A stretch of 10,630 bases of DNA from an uncultured Mucilaginibacter sp. (GCF_946481715.1 NZ_CAMLOV010000181.1:1-10630); one strand, 5' to 3'. Positions 1 through 5,735 are shown, counted from the stretch's first letter. A program made the numbers and translations. The notes: generated by a model not told the origin, from the letters alone.

Positions 1-352
1 GGCGTAGCGCTTCGTGTTCGGCTTCCATAAGCAATGCTTCGGCAATGCCCTTACCGCGGTAATTGGGGCCAACCACCAGGCGATGGGTAACGATAGCCGG
101 TTCGTTAATATCCAGCCCTGCCTCGCCATACTCGGGGTACTGCTCGGTGGTAATAGCCGAAACACCGGCAACCGAGCCATCAATTTCGGCAACCCAAAGC
201 TGGTTCAGCGCTATATCTTCTGTAAATACCTCCGGATTGGGATATGTGTCGTTCCATTGAAAGTTACCCGCGGCCTGCATTAAAGGCACGGTAGCTTTTA
301 CCATAGACATGATGGCGGGGATATCAATTAGCGTAGCGCGGCGGAGGTTCAT
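1..352 (-). CDS. GNAT-family N-acetyltransferase, C-terminus cut off by window edge
   Basis: The first 117 residues of a GCN5-related N-acetyltransferase are present; the gene runs off the left edge. These enzymes move an acetyl group from acetyl-CoA to an amine, and the substrate cannot be told here. The N-terminus (MNLRRATLID) is a typical first strand and helix of the fold. The acetyl-CoA pyrophosphate-binding motif A is visible at about residues 89-107 (HRLVVGPNYRGKGIAEALL), with R99-G100-K101-G102 matching the R-G-x-G signature. I chose the ATG at 352 over an in-frame GTG at 367 because a -7 box (TACCTTTG, 373-380) lies just upstream, so the GTG would fall at or before the transcript start. 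The family is clear; the substrate is unknown. Confidence 0.9.
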   Translation of the reverse strand, partial: MNLRRATLIDIPAIMSMVKATVPLMQAAGNFQWNDTYPNPEVFTEDIALNQLWVAEIDGSVAGVSAITTEQYPEYGEAGLDINEPAIVTHRLVVGPNYRGKGIAEALLMEAEHEALR

Positions 353-372
353 AGTATCTAATTTCACAATCT

Positions 373-380
373 CAAAGGTA
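373..380 (-). promoter_or_regulatory. Bacteroidetes -7 box for the GNAT gene
   Basis: On the minus strand this reads TACCTTTG, a full match to the TAnnTTTG consensus, 20 nt upstream of the GNAT ATG. No clear TTG -33 element is seen at the usual distance, so the call rests on the -7 box and its position. Confidence 0.5.
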
Positions 381-392
381 AAAATGAAATGT

Positions 393-986
393 TTAATTCT
401 CTCCTTTACAGTAGCCAAGGTAAAACAGGGGGCGTTGCCTAAACTGAGAGTCTGCCGATTCACCTAAGGGTTTTAAATAGCCACTATCAATCAATACGGT
501 ATTTCCCAATGCTTTTGCCGGTTTTTTATCCCATTTTAACGTTAGCGTGTCGCCACTTTTAACCCAATTGCCCATCTCCCATCGGTTAAAAAAGAACACG
601 CCGGTTGCGTTCAGTTCAAAGGTATGATCTTGCCTGAAATTTATTGTTGTTTGGCTGTTTGCCCCTTCATAGCAAGCACGGAATTTAACAGCGCTGAGGT
701 GGTCTTCCCATGCGCCGATTGGCGCACATATCACTGCAATATAAACTACTATCGGGTAAAAATAATAAACGTTTAGTTGCCTTCGGTTTTTAAAGACCGC
801 AATTACCAGCTTAACCAGGTTTACGATCATCATAATTACCATTGCGGCAATAAGCACCGTTGCCGCTAATTCGCACCACCAAGGCATAAACCTTTCTATA
901 TAACCGAAATAAAATGCTAAAAAGCTGAATGCCAAACCTATTACTGCAGCGGTAATTAATTTGCGCTTATTTGCTCCGATAACCAT
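393..986 (-). CDS. Membrane protein of unknown function, three helices plus a soluble C-terminal domain
   Basis: A 197-aa protein I do not recognise. Three hydrophobic stretches lie near residues 11-29, 38-65 and 75-93. A polar, strand-rich domain of about 100 residues follows (C105-C193), with many aromatic residues and the alternating pattern of a small beta domain. With three membrane spans, this domain would lie on the side opposite the N-terminus. The gene stops 40 bp before the start of the GNAT gene and runs the same way, but the GNAT gene has its own -7 box. A GGGAGG sequence on the minus strand (around 1003-1008) is 15 nt from the ATG used here. It is better spaced for an out-of-frame ATG at 993 that opens only 8 codons, so the exact start is uncertain. 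Confidence 0.75.
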   Translation of the reverse strand: MVIGANKRKLITAAVIGLAFSFLAFYFGYIERFMPWWCELAATVLIAAMVIMMIVNLVKLVIAVFKNRRQLNVYYFYPIVVYIAVICAPIGAWEDHLSAVKFRACYEGANSQTTINFRQDHTFELNATGVFFFNRWEMGNWVKSGDTLTLKWDKKPAKALGNTVLIDSGYLKPLGESADSQFRQRPLFYLGYCKGEN

Positions 987-1048
987 TTACCATTTCTGTT
1001 GCCTCCCAATTTATTTGCACTTATGTAATTTTAAACCCGCACATCCAA

Positions 1049-1741
1049 TTAATGGTTATGCTTTTTATGGATATCCTTCACCAGGCAAAGCTTCTTTATC
1101 TCATCCAGGCGGATAGGGAACGGCGAATACTTTAAACGGTTGCCTATCATCTCGGTAACGTTATCTGAGTGGGCTATTACCTCCTCGGGGTTATCGCTGG
1201 CCAGCAGGCGCTTATACATGCGGTAATCGCCCCATTCAATATAATACACCTCGCCGGGCAGTATCTTTTTATCGCTGATGATCTTCAGGGCTACCCAGCA
1301 GCCATTCTCCAGGTACGGGTACATCGAGTGCCCCCAAACCGGCAGGGCAAAATCGCATTCCTCTATCCCGGGGAAGTTCATGCGGCCCACCGGGTGTGCA
1401 TCGTTTATATCGTTGTAAACCTCCACGCCCGATGCCGTAGCCGTTATCTCATACATGGGTATGCCATCGCCGGTGCGGGCATATACAGCTTTATCTGTAC
1501 TTTTTTTTCCACCTAATAAATCTCTGTATTTTTCTTTAAAAACCTTTAATTTTTCGGGGTCGATGTTTTGGCGGCTCTTGATGATCTCGGTAATGCTGCT
1601 GGCATTGTTAAAACCCAGCGCTTCCGCCAACTCGGTGTTGTTATTAAAAGCTTTCCCGCGCAGTTGGTTATAGAGGATAATAAACTCCAAAGTCTCCGGG
1701 CGGATAGTTTTTATCTTGTTGGGTTTGGGCTGCTCTTCCAT
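1049..1741 (-). CDS. S24-family (CI/LexA-like) self-cleaving repressor
   Basis: A 230-aa two-domain regulator. Residues 12-75 form an XRE-like helix-turn-helix (NNNTELAEALGFNNASSITEI resembles the recognition region). Residues 94-225 form an S24 peptidase domain. The catalytic dyad is visible: S139 in GHSMYPYLENG and K177 in YRMYKRLL. The 38-residue spacing is close to the 37 of E. coli LexA. The expected cleavage region is residues 101-107 (ATASGVE). The usual Ala-Gly bond is replaced by Ala-Ser-Gly, and S104 lies 35 residues before S139, as A84 lies before S119 in LexA. Proteins of this type repress prophage or SOS genes and cleave themselves when RecA is activated. The gene diverges from a small-gene operon whose promoter is overlapped by a perfect palindrome at 1775-1792, its probable operator. 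The start is ATG at 1741. Confidence 0.9.
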   Translation of the reverse strand: MEEQPKPNKIKTIRPETLEFIILYNQLRGKAFNNNTELAEALGFNNASSITEIIKSRQNIDPEKLKVFKEKYRDLLGGKKSTDKAVYARTGDGIPMYEITATASGVEVYNDINDAHPVGRMNFPGIEECDFALPVWGHSMYPYLENGCWVALKIISDKKILPGEVYYIEWGDYRMYKRLLASDNPEEVIAHSDNVTEMIGNRLKYSPFPIRLDEIKKLCLVKDIHKKHNH

Positions 1742-1765
1742 GTTGAAAAATATTTATTTTATTTC

Positions 1766-1797
1766 TTGATTTAAATAAAGAATATTCTTTATATTTG
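1766..1797 (+). promoter_or_regulatory. Rightward promoter, TTG-N21-TATATTTG
   Basis: A -33 TTG lies at 1766-1768 and a -7 box TATATTTG at 1790-1797, both matching the Bacteroidetes sigma-A consensus, with a 21-nt spacer. Transcription should begin near 1803 and read into the small ORFs at 1848 and 1952. The -7 box overlaps the 18-bp palindrome, which fits repression by the divergent S24 regulator. Confidence 0.7.
1775..1792. promoter_or_regulatory. Probable operator: perfect 18-bp palindrome
   Basis: ATAAAGAATATTCTTTAT is a perfect inverted repeat with no central spacer. It sits in the gap between the S24 repressor gene and the rightward small genes, and its right end covers the first three bases of the -7 box. 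Bound repressor would block RNA polymerase. That the S24 protein binds here is inferred from position only. The sequence is AT-rich, but a perfect 18-bp palindrome exactly at the promoter is unlikely to be chance. Confidence 0.65.
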
Positions 1798-1847
1798 TAG
1801 TGTCGAAACAATATAAAGGTAGTCATTAATTTTAATAAATCAAGTTT

Positions 1848-1898
1848 ATGCATCAAGAAACTACAGAAACAACTTTACAGCCGTGCCGGGCTGGTTAG
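1848..1898 (+). CDS. Possible 16-codon leader ORF behind the operator
   Basis: This is the first ATG after the predicted transcript start and opens MHQETTETTLQPCRAG followed by TAG. It is too short to judge by composition and I recognise no motif. It may be a leader peptide or simply chance; it is listed because it precedes the 60-aa gene on the same transcript. Confidence 0.2.
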   Translation: MHQETTETTLQPCRAG

Positions 1899-1951
1899 GT
1901 GTAGGGCTCGTCCAAATCAACATCATTTTAATACTCTTTAAAACCACTCCC

Positions 1952-2134
1952 ATGTACTTAGCACATAGCGCGCTGCGCACCAATAGCCAAAACGGAAACA
2001 CCGAACTAAACGATAAAGAACTGCAGCAGCGTCTGGATGCTTACCGCATGGCCTGCCAAAAATACAGGGCCGAGATTGCCGCTATACAAAAGTACCTGCC
2101 CGGCTGGATGCCTGCATTCGGCGTAAAAGGATAA
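1952..2134 (+). CDS. Small basic protein, first recognisable gene of the repressed operon
   Basis: A 60-aa protein with a central amphipathic helix (about residues 20-47, NDKELQQRLDAYRMACQKYR and on) ending in KYLPGWMPAF. The reading frame is open back to a GTG at 1883, but the upstream part is hydrophobic and unlike the rest, so ATG 1952 is preferred. It lies immediately right of the S24 operator and promoter, the position where prophages place early regulatory genes (Cro- or CII-like). No helix-turn-helix can be shown, so no function is assigned. Confidence 0.6.
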   Translation: MYLAHSALRTNSQNGNTELNDKELQQRLDAYRMACQKYRAEIAAIQKYLPGWMPAFGVKG

Positions 2135-2151
2135 TATATCTTATTGCCTCA

Positions 2152-2205
2152 TAGATGAACTAATGCACCAATCGCCCAATGAACCATTGAACTAATAAAC
2201 CACAC
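2152..2205. repeat. Degenerate short tandem repeat (TGAACYAAT type)
   Basis: The 72-bp gap between the 60-aa and 136-aa genes carries near-copies of a 9-10 nt unit: ATGAACTAAT, ATGAACCATT and TTGAACTAAT, with a looser ATGCACCAAT. It begins about 18 nt after the stop codon of the upstream gene. It resembles the other short tandem arrays of this window in length, degeneracy and location between co-directional genes. Confidence 0.5.
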
Positions 2206-2206
2206 C

Positions 2207-2617
2207 ATGAAACTAACTCAAAAACTAAAAGACCAACTTTGGTGGATGATCATATCGGTAGATTATGATTACAGCCGCATCAGTATTGCCGACCACGACC
2301 TGGGTGATGAAACCTTGACCCTATGGCTGGAGGACAAGCACGACTTTAAAAACAGCCTGGACGAATGCCTGCAGCTGGATGTGCCTTTAAAGCATTTCGC
2401 AAAAATTATAAAGGGCGAAAACCTAAACAGCTACGAAGGCAGCAGGCTGCACCCCAACAAGCAATATGTATATAAAACCCGGGTTGAAATTAGCGCCCCT
2501 ATTAATTGGTACCGCGACGATGCCGCCCCTATAGAACAAACCTGGGCACGCGAAGCAATGCTGAAAAGCATACTAACCCAATTGGTAGAAACGGAGACCA
2601 GGGGTGATGATTTTTGA
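2207..2617 (+). CDS. Hypothetical protein, 136 aa, prophage-associated by position
   Basis: I do not recognise a family. The protein is acidic and soluble with several Trp and Asp residues (DQLWWMIISVDYDYSRISIA near residues 9-28, INWYRDDAAP near 99-108). It has no signal peptide or membrane segment. It is co-directional with the 60-aa gene 72 bp upstream and probably shares its operator-controlled transcript. The start is the ATG at 2207, with no good Shine-Dalgarno. Confidence 0.7.
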   Translation: MKLTQKLKDQLWWMIISVDYDYSRISIADHDLGDETLTLWLEDKHDFKNSLDECLQLDVPLKHFAKIIKGENLNSYEGSRLHPNKQYVYKTRVEISAPINWYRDDAAPIEQTWAREAMLKSILTQLVETETRGDDF

Positions 2618-2623
2618 TTATAT

Positions 2624-2649
2624 TATGCCAATCAGCATTTATATCATAA
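2624..2649 (+). repeat. Direct repeat, copy 1 (partner at 7768-7793)
   Basis: A 26-nt sequence, TATGCCAATC followed by A, GCATTT, AT, ATCATAA, matches 23 of 26 positions of the stretch at 7768-7793 in the same orientation. It starts 7 nt after the stop of the 136-aa gene. The second copy lies in the leader of the terminase small-subunit gene. The ATG inside each copy opens a short frame beginning MPI. Confidence 0.65.
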
Positions 2650-2741
2650 ATACTCGTTTACTTATCAGTACTGTAAGCGGCAAGAAGCATAAGGAGCGAG
2701 GGGGTAACGATTTGCAGAAACATGAAGGCATTGGTATTTAA
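2625..2741 (+). CDS. Possible 38-codon ORF starting inside the direct repeat
   Basis: It starts MPISIYIINTRLLISTVSG and ends at TAA 2739-2741. Its N-terminus resembles the 14-codon leader ORF at 7769 (MPIGILIITQLL), because both begin inside the same repeated DNA. Nothing else supports it as a gene; it could be a degraded copy of a leader. Confidence 0.25.
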   Translation: MPISIYIINTRLLISTVSGKKHKERGGNDLQKHEGIGI

Positions 2742-2789
2742 CACCTTGTTATTGGCGCACACAACTTGGAAAATACAGCAAATTGCCGG

Positions 2790-2867
2790 TTACGTTAGCA
2801 AAGCATTTGCAAACAGGCACAAACCTAAAAACAGCAGGAATAGCAAGATAAATGATTTCATAAGCAT
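2790..2867 (-). CDS. Possible very small hydrophobic peptide (25 aa)
   Basis: The frame starts MLMKSFILLFLLFLGL and reads like a signal peptide or single membrane helix ending in FANA, then stops after four more residues. A near-consensus promoter lies upstream on the same strand: AAGCTTTG at 2885-2892 (7 of 8 matches to TAnnTTTG) with TTG 20 nt further up at 2913-2915. It could be a tiny membrane peptide or the start of a frameshifted secreted protein. The 50-codon ORF on the other strand overlaps it, and at most one is likely real. Confidence 0.3.
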   Translation of the reverse strand: MLMKSFILLFLLFLGLCLFANALLT

Positions 2868-3023
2868 GGTATAGATTGATAATACAAAGCTTGTGAAACA
2901 CCTGCTGCCGGGCAACCGTGTTTTAACGGTATTTGCACAGGAAATTGACGGGGGTGGATACCCAGGAGTGCGGATGGTGTAGGATTTATACTTTTATCAT
3001 ACCGCTGCTTACCTGCGTTGTTT

Positions 3024-3371
3024 TTAGTCGGTGTGTTTCTCTTTTTTTGCAGGCAAGGCCATGGGTGCAACCTCAACCAGCTCTTCGGTTTCGGCGACAG
3101 CCTCGGCAGGGCTGGTGTTATAATTTAGCTTACGGAAACGCCATGTGGCGAAGGCGGGTTCCTGGAAACGGTTTATCAGTTTAAAAAACTTTGGGAAGTT
3201 GTGCACCTCATCCAGCAAAAGGCCGGGCACAATACCGTTGTTATCCAGTATCTCGCGGATGGTGTACTCTTTATCTTTGGTTATCCAAATTTCAAAGTCG
3301 CGCCGTATCTCCGCGTTTTTGTGGGGATCTATCTTATCATCAATGCAAATTACCTTATCGCCCGGTTTCAT
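3024..3371 (-). CDS. Conserved-looking small protein, 115 aa, unknown function
   Basis: The N-terminal half (residues 1-80) reads as a compact beta domain of SH3/KOW-like character: MKPGDKVICIDD, then FEIWITKDKEYTIREILDN, GIVPGLLLDEVHN and FQEPAFATWRFRKL. The tail (84-115) is low-complexity, rich in Glu and Ala, and ends in a charged KKEKHTD. I recall similar proteins in accessory regions of Bacteroidetes but cannot name a function. The frame is open back to a TTG at 3380, but that TTG forms the end of a -7 box (TAAATTTG, 3378-3385), so ATG 3371 is the better start. A transcript from that box would be nearly leaderless. Confidence 0.7.
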   Translation of the reverse strand: MKPGDKVICIDDKIDPHKNAEIRRDFEIWITKDKEYTIREILDNNGIVPGLLLDEVHNFPKFFKLINRFQEPAFATWRFRKLNYNTSPAEAVAETEELVEVAPMALPAKKEKHTD

Positions 3372-3377
3372 ATCAGG

Positions 3378-3385
3378 CAAATTTA
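3378..3385 (-). promoter_or_regulatory. -7 box candidate for the 115-aa gene
   Basis: TAAATTTG on the minus strand fits TAnnTTTG and ends 6 nt before the ATG at 3371, so transcription would begin at or next to the start codon. No TTG is seen at the -33 distance, and repeats lie just upstream. Confidence 0.35.
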
Positions 3386-3396
3386 TGAATTATTTT

Positions 3397-3440
3397 GATT
3401 GCACCGATTATTGGGAGATTACACCGATGAACACGGATTT
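3397..3440 (-). repeat. ATCGGTGTAATC-type dispersed repeat, left copy
   Basis: Read on the minus strand this gives AAATCCGTGTTCATCGGTG, then TAATC, a short spacer, and ATCGGTGCAATC. The same words occur on the plus strand at 9602-9729. In both places the repeat lies between two co-directional genes and has the same orientation relative to their transcription. Confidence 0.7.
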
Positions 3441-3446
3441 CATGTC

Positions 3447-3485
3447 GCAACTGCAACTGCAAACTGCAAACCGCCCACTGCAAAC
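3447..3485 (-). repeat. TTTGCAG heptad tandem repeat, left copy
   Basis: On the minus strand, directly after the histidine kinase stop codon, the sequence runs in 6-7 nt steps: TTTGCAG, TGGGCGG, TTTGCAG, TTTGCAG, TTGCAG, TTGCGAC. A related array (TTGGCAG / TCGGCAG) lies at 10581-10626 on the plus strand, also directly after a stop codon and in the same transcriptional orientation. Confidence 0.75.
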
Positions 3486-4820
3486 TTAATTCCCCGCCGG
3501 CATCGATACGAAAAACGCAGTACCCTCGCTCGGCTTACTTTCCAACCAAATGCGCCCGCCCTGCATTTCGGTAAATTCCTTGCAAAGCAAAAGCCCCAGC
3601 CCTACTCCTTTTTCGTTATTGGTACCAAAGGTTGCCCCGGCACGCAGCGAAAACAACTCGCCTTGCTTTTCCTCGGTTATGCCGATGCCATTATCGCGCA
3701 CAATGAGCCAGCATTCGTTGCCACTCAGCTTTGCTGTAAAGCTAATTTCGCCCCCTGTATTGGTAAATTTAATAGCGTTATTAATAAGGTTACGTATTAC
3801 CAACTGAAGCATATCATTGTCGGCAACAATTTTTATATCCCAGTCCGGCTCGGCAGTAAGGGTTATACCCTTTTTAAGCGCAATAGAGCGCTCCAGTTCC
3901 AGTGTATTAAACAGAGCGCCACGTAGCGTTACGTAGCCAAGCTTTACATTTACGCCGTCCATTTGGCCCTTGCTCCAAATAAGCAGCGTACTCAGCATAT
4001 CAATAGTGCGGCGCGTAACTTTCAGCAGGTCGTTCTCCACCATGCGGCGTTCTTCGGTGTCCAGTTCATACTCGGTAACCAGCTCCAGGTAATTTTGAAT
4101 ATTGCTTAAAGGCGAGCGAAGGTCGTGCGCTATTATCGACATCAGTTTATTACGCTCCTCGTTAATGCGTTCTAAATCGTGGTTCTGTTGTGTTATCTGC
4201 TGGTTTTTTCGCTCAATAGCGTTTGTTTTTTCGGAGGCTGAGCGTTTTTCATGGTCGTAATTGCGGCGCAGGTAGGTGATAGTATAATATACCACAATAA
4301 CAATAACGGCGTAGCCAGACGTAATGTCGAGAAACCTGCTGCGGCGGCTGTCGTAAGTATTAGGGATCCATTCGGGGTGGTAGTATTCTATTGCATGCAA
4401 CACCAGCATAATACCCGCATTTATTGCAACCCAAAGCTTGTGTTGCTGCTTGGGTACAATGCATAACAACAGTAAGAGGCATAGGCCCATAAAAAGGTCG
4501 CTCGGCCCCTGGGTACCCGAGTTATACCAGAAATTAACTGCAAACAAAATATTGCTGGTAATGGCAAAAACAACGATAGCTTGCTTTGTTTGCGCCTTAT
4601 AGCGCGAGAGGTAATACAGGTATGCGCATATTAGTAAGGTGCCAAGGCTAATTATCGCAATTTCCGGCAGCCCTATAAGAAAATTAAATGGTACGTTATA
4701 ACCAAGCGATACGATGCTTAATATACAAACAGAGTGAAATATCCTTGCTTCCAGCGGAAATTCTGCGGTTGACCCGGTAACCCTGATCCACAGCTTGTTT
4801 ATATTTCCAAAGAGGCTCAA
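3486..4820 (-). CDS. Membrane sensor histidine kinase, orphan
   Basis: A 444-aa inner-membrane kinase. Six hydrophobic segments fall in about residues 29-183. A linker likely to be coiled-coil follows (190-225, EKRSASEKTNAIERKNQQIT and on), then a HisKA dimerisation domain and an HATPase_c domain. H232 in IIAHDLRSPLSN is the phosphorylated histidine. The N box (N344 and N348 in RNLINNAIKFT), G1 box (D376 in VRDNGIGI) and G2 box (GVGLGLLLCKEF, 405-416) are intact, so the kinase should be active. No extracytoplasmic sensor domain is present; sensing would be by the membrane helices, and the ligand is unknown. No response regulator lies next to it. The frame has no ATG before residue 111, so a TTG at 4820 is the likely start. 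A stop codon lies five codons upstream. The 115-aa gene lies downstream, separated by two repeat arrays. Confidence 0.92.
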   Translation of the reverse strand: MSLFGNINKLWIRVTGSTAEFPLEARIFHSVCILSIVSLGYNVPFNFLIGLPEIAIISLGTLLICAYLYYLSRYKAQTKQAIVVFAITSNILFAVNFWYNSGTQGPSDLFMGLCLLLLLCIVPKQQHKLWVAINAGIMLVLHAIEYYHPEWIPNTYDSRRSRFLDITSGYAVIVIVVYYTITYLRRNYDHEKRSASEKTNAIERKNQQITQQNHDLERINEERNKLMSIIAHDLRSPLSNIQNYLELVTEYELDTEERRMVENDLLKVTRRTIDMLSTLLIWSKGQMDGVNVKLGYVTLRGALFNTLELERSIALKKGITLTAEPDWDIKIVADNDMLQLVIRNLINNAIKFTNTGGEISFTAKLSGNECWLIVRDNGIGITEEKQGELFSLRAGATFGTNNEKGVGLGLLLCKEFTEMQGGRIWLESKPSEGTAFFVSMPAGN

Positions 4821-5008
4821 TTTTATTAACGTTTAGGTAACGCAAGGTTACTGATTAAAATCAAATTAAAAGAAGCAAACACGTCTAATACGCCAGCACG
4901 TAAATATAAACTAAGCGACCAACACTTACACTATTTATAAAACAGGTGTTTTTGCTTTTAATTGAGGTTGTTTACGCATTTGCCCTATTCTAAGTTACGC
5001 AATGAATT

Positions 5009-5029
5009 CCGGTTGTGGTACACAACCGG
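5009..5029. repeat. Perfect 9-bp stem hairpin
   Basis: CCGGTTGTG and CACAACCGG flank a GTA loop. No T-run follows on either strand, so it is not a standard terminator. Its function is unknown. Confidence 0.5.
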
Positions 5030-5137
5030 CTCAGTAAAGCTGGCCGCCCGTACGCTCTGATAATACCTCTGCTATACACTGCCCTATCCTCCATTGCCGC
5101 ATCAACGAGTGTATCAATTCGATGTATAAGCGCGCTA

Positions 5138-5183
5138 TTGTTTTATGAGCCGAATAGCCCGATTAATCGGCTCATTAAAACAA
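5138..5183. repeat. Long hairpin, 16-bp stem with one bulged base
   Basis: The left arm is TTGTTTTA-TGAGCCGA (5138-5153) and the right arm is TCGGCTCA-T-TAAAACAA (5167-5183), around a 13-nt loop. All pairs match apart from one extra T in the right arm. The lower stem is A/T-rich and would give a U-rich 3' flank in either direction, so it could act as a bidirectional terminator or form part of a structured RNA. Confidence 0.5.
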
Positions 5184-5205
5184 ACTCCGCAAAAAAGCGG
5201 AGTTT
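5182..5205 (-). terminator. Intrinsic terminator-like hairpin
   Basis: AAACTCCGC (5182-5190) and GCGGAGTTT (5197-5205) pair around six identical loop bases. On the minus strand the stem runs into TTTGTTTTA, which favours leftward termination. It lies 34 bp beyond the RRM terminator and may back it up or end a separate small transcript. Confidence 0.5.
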
Positions 5206-5238
5206 AACATCGTTATTCGCCGCATAACTCCACAAAAA

Positions 5239-5258
5239 AAGCCGGGCAATGCCGGCTT
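5239..5258 (-). terminator. Rho-independent terminator of the RRM gene
   Basis: On the minus strand the stem AAGCCGG / CCGGCTT with a 6-nt loop is followed by an unbroken T-run (the sequence after the stem reads TTTTTGTGG). It lies 28 bp past the RRM stop codon. This is the clearest terminator in the window. Confidence 0.8.
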
Positions 5259-5285
5259 CCGAAAGAAAAAATATTTTAGGGGTGC

Positions 5286-5576
5286 TTAATTACGGCTAAA
5301 ACCGCCGCGGCCACCGCCACCGTTAAAACCGGGGCCTTTGTCCTCGGCTATGTTAACTGTAATGCGTTTGCCGTAATAGCTTTGCCCGTTCATGCATCTT
5401 ATAGCTTCTTTAGCTTCATCTTCGTTAACCATTTCAACAAACCCAAAACCCCTGCTCTCTTTTGTTTCACGATCTTTAACTATCCTGAGGGACTTAACCG
5501 GCCCAAAATCGCCAAAAACCGCATTTAGTTCGGCCTCATTTACTTCTAATGGAAGGCCTCCAATAAATACTTTCAT
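5286..5576 (-). CDS. Single-RRM RNA-binding protein with glycine-rich tail
   Basis: A 96-aa cytoplasmic protein made of one RNA recognition motif (residues 1-78) and a short Gly/Arg-rich tail (81-96, GPGFNGGGGRGGFSRN). RNP2 is VFIGGL at 3-8 and RNP1 is RGFGFVEM at 42-49, with the RNA-stacking aromatics F4, F44 and F46 present. Such proteins bind single-stranded RNA and in several bacteria rise on cold shock; that role is known of the family and is not shown here. The gene is a single transcription unit with its own -7 box (5595-5602), a rare strong Shine-Dalgarno (AAAGGAG, 6 nt from the ATG) and a terminator at 5239-5258. Confidence 0.95.
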   Translation of the reverse strand: MKVFIGGLPLEVNEAELNAVFGDFGPVKSLRIVKDRETKESRGFGFVEMVNEDEAKEAIRCMNGQSYYGKRITVNIAEDKGPGFNGGGGRGGFSRN

Positions 5577-5580
5577 TAAT

Positions 5581-5602
5581 CTCCTTTGTTTTTACAAATG
5601 TA
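5581..5602 (-). promoter_or_regulatory. Promoter and strong ribosome-binding site of the RRM gene
   Basis: The -7 box TACATTTG (5595-5602) is a full consensus match; a TTA sits about 19 nt upstream in place of TTG. The Shine-Dalgarno (AAAGGAG, ending at 5581-5583) is unusually good for Bacteroidetes. The leader is only about 13 nt, too short for a cold-shock-type structured 5' UTR. Confidence 0.7.
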
Positions 5603-5735
5603 CACAAAAAAGGGCGGTTTTTAAAGCGCTGAGTGGTGATAAATAGCGGTGTAGCCTGTTTTTTACAATAAGGTGTCAATATGACGCAACGCGTACTATC
5701 CATTTGGCAAACAAAAAAAATTTGGGTTTTGCTGA

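Larger units (their letters stand above)
2618..3023. other. 406-bp stretch without a clear gene
   Basis: This gap lies between the 136-aa gene (plus) and the 115-aa gene (minus), which converge. It holds copy 1 of the direct repeat, a 38-codon ORF, a 50-codon plus-strand ORF at 2722-2874 (MKALVFNTLLLAHTTWKIQQ at its start), and a 25-codon minus-strand hydrophobic ORF at 2790-2867. No intrinsic terminator with a clear T-run is visible for either converging gene. The stretch may be decayed coding DNA. Confidence 0.4.
4821..5285. other. 465-bp gap with several hairpins and no clear gene
   Basis: This gap lies between the histidine kinase and the RRM gene, both minus strand. It should hold the kinase promoter, but only a 7-of-8 match (TTAATTTG on the minus strand near 4860) is seen. 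Four strong inverted repeats occupy 5009-5258, of which the one next to the RRM gene is a terminator. Open frames here on either strand are short and show no family features. A small RNA encoded between about 5000 and 5220 is possible but not shown. Confidence 0.45.

Noticed and set aside
1668..1856. 62-codon minus-strand frame spanning the repressor promoter
   Set aside because: It overlaps the repressor start in another frame and runs through the operator and promoter DNA; its composition reflects AT-rich sequence.
3399..3926. 175-codon plus-strand open frame over the histidine kinase C-terminus
   Set aside because: It is antisense to intact HATPase motifs, starts inside the repeats, and has no recognisable domain.
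4995..5137. Minus-strand frames in the hairpin gap (for example one reading MEDRAVYSRGIIRAYGRPALL)
   Set aside because: They are under 50 codons with a start only by chance, no promoter, and no family features. The hairpins explain the region better.
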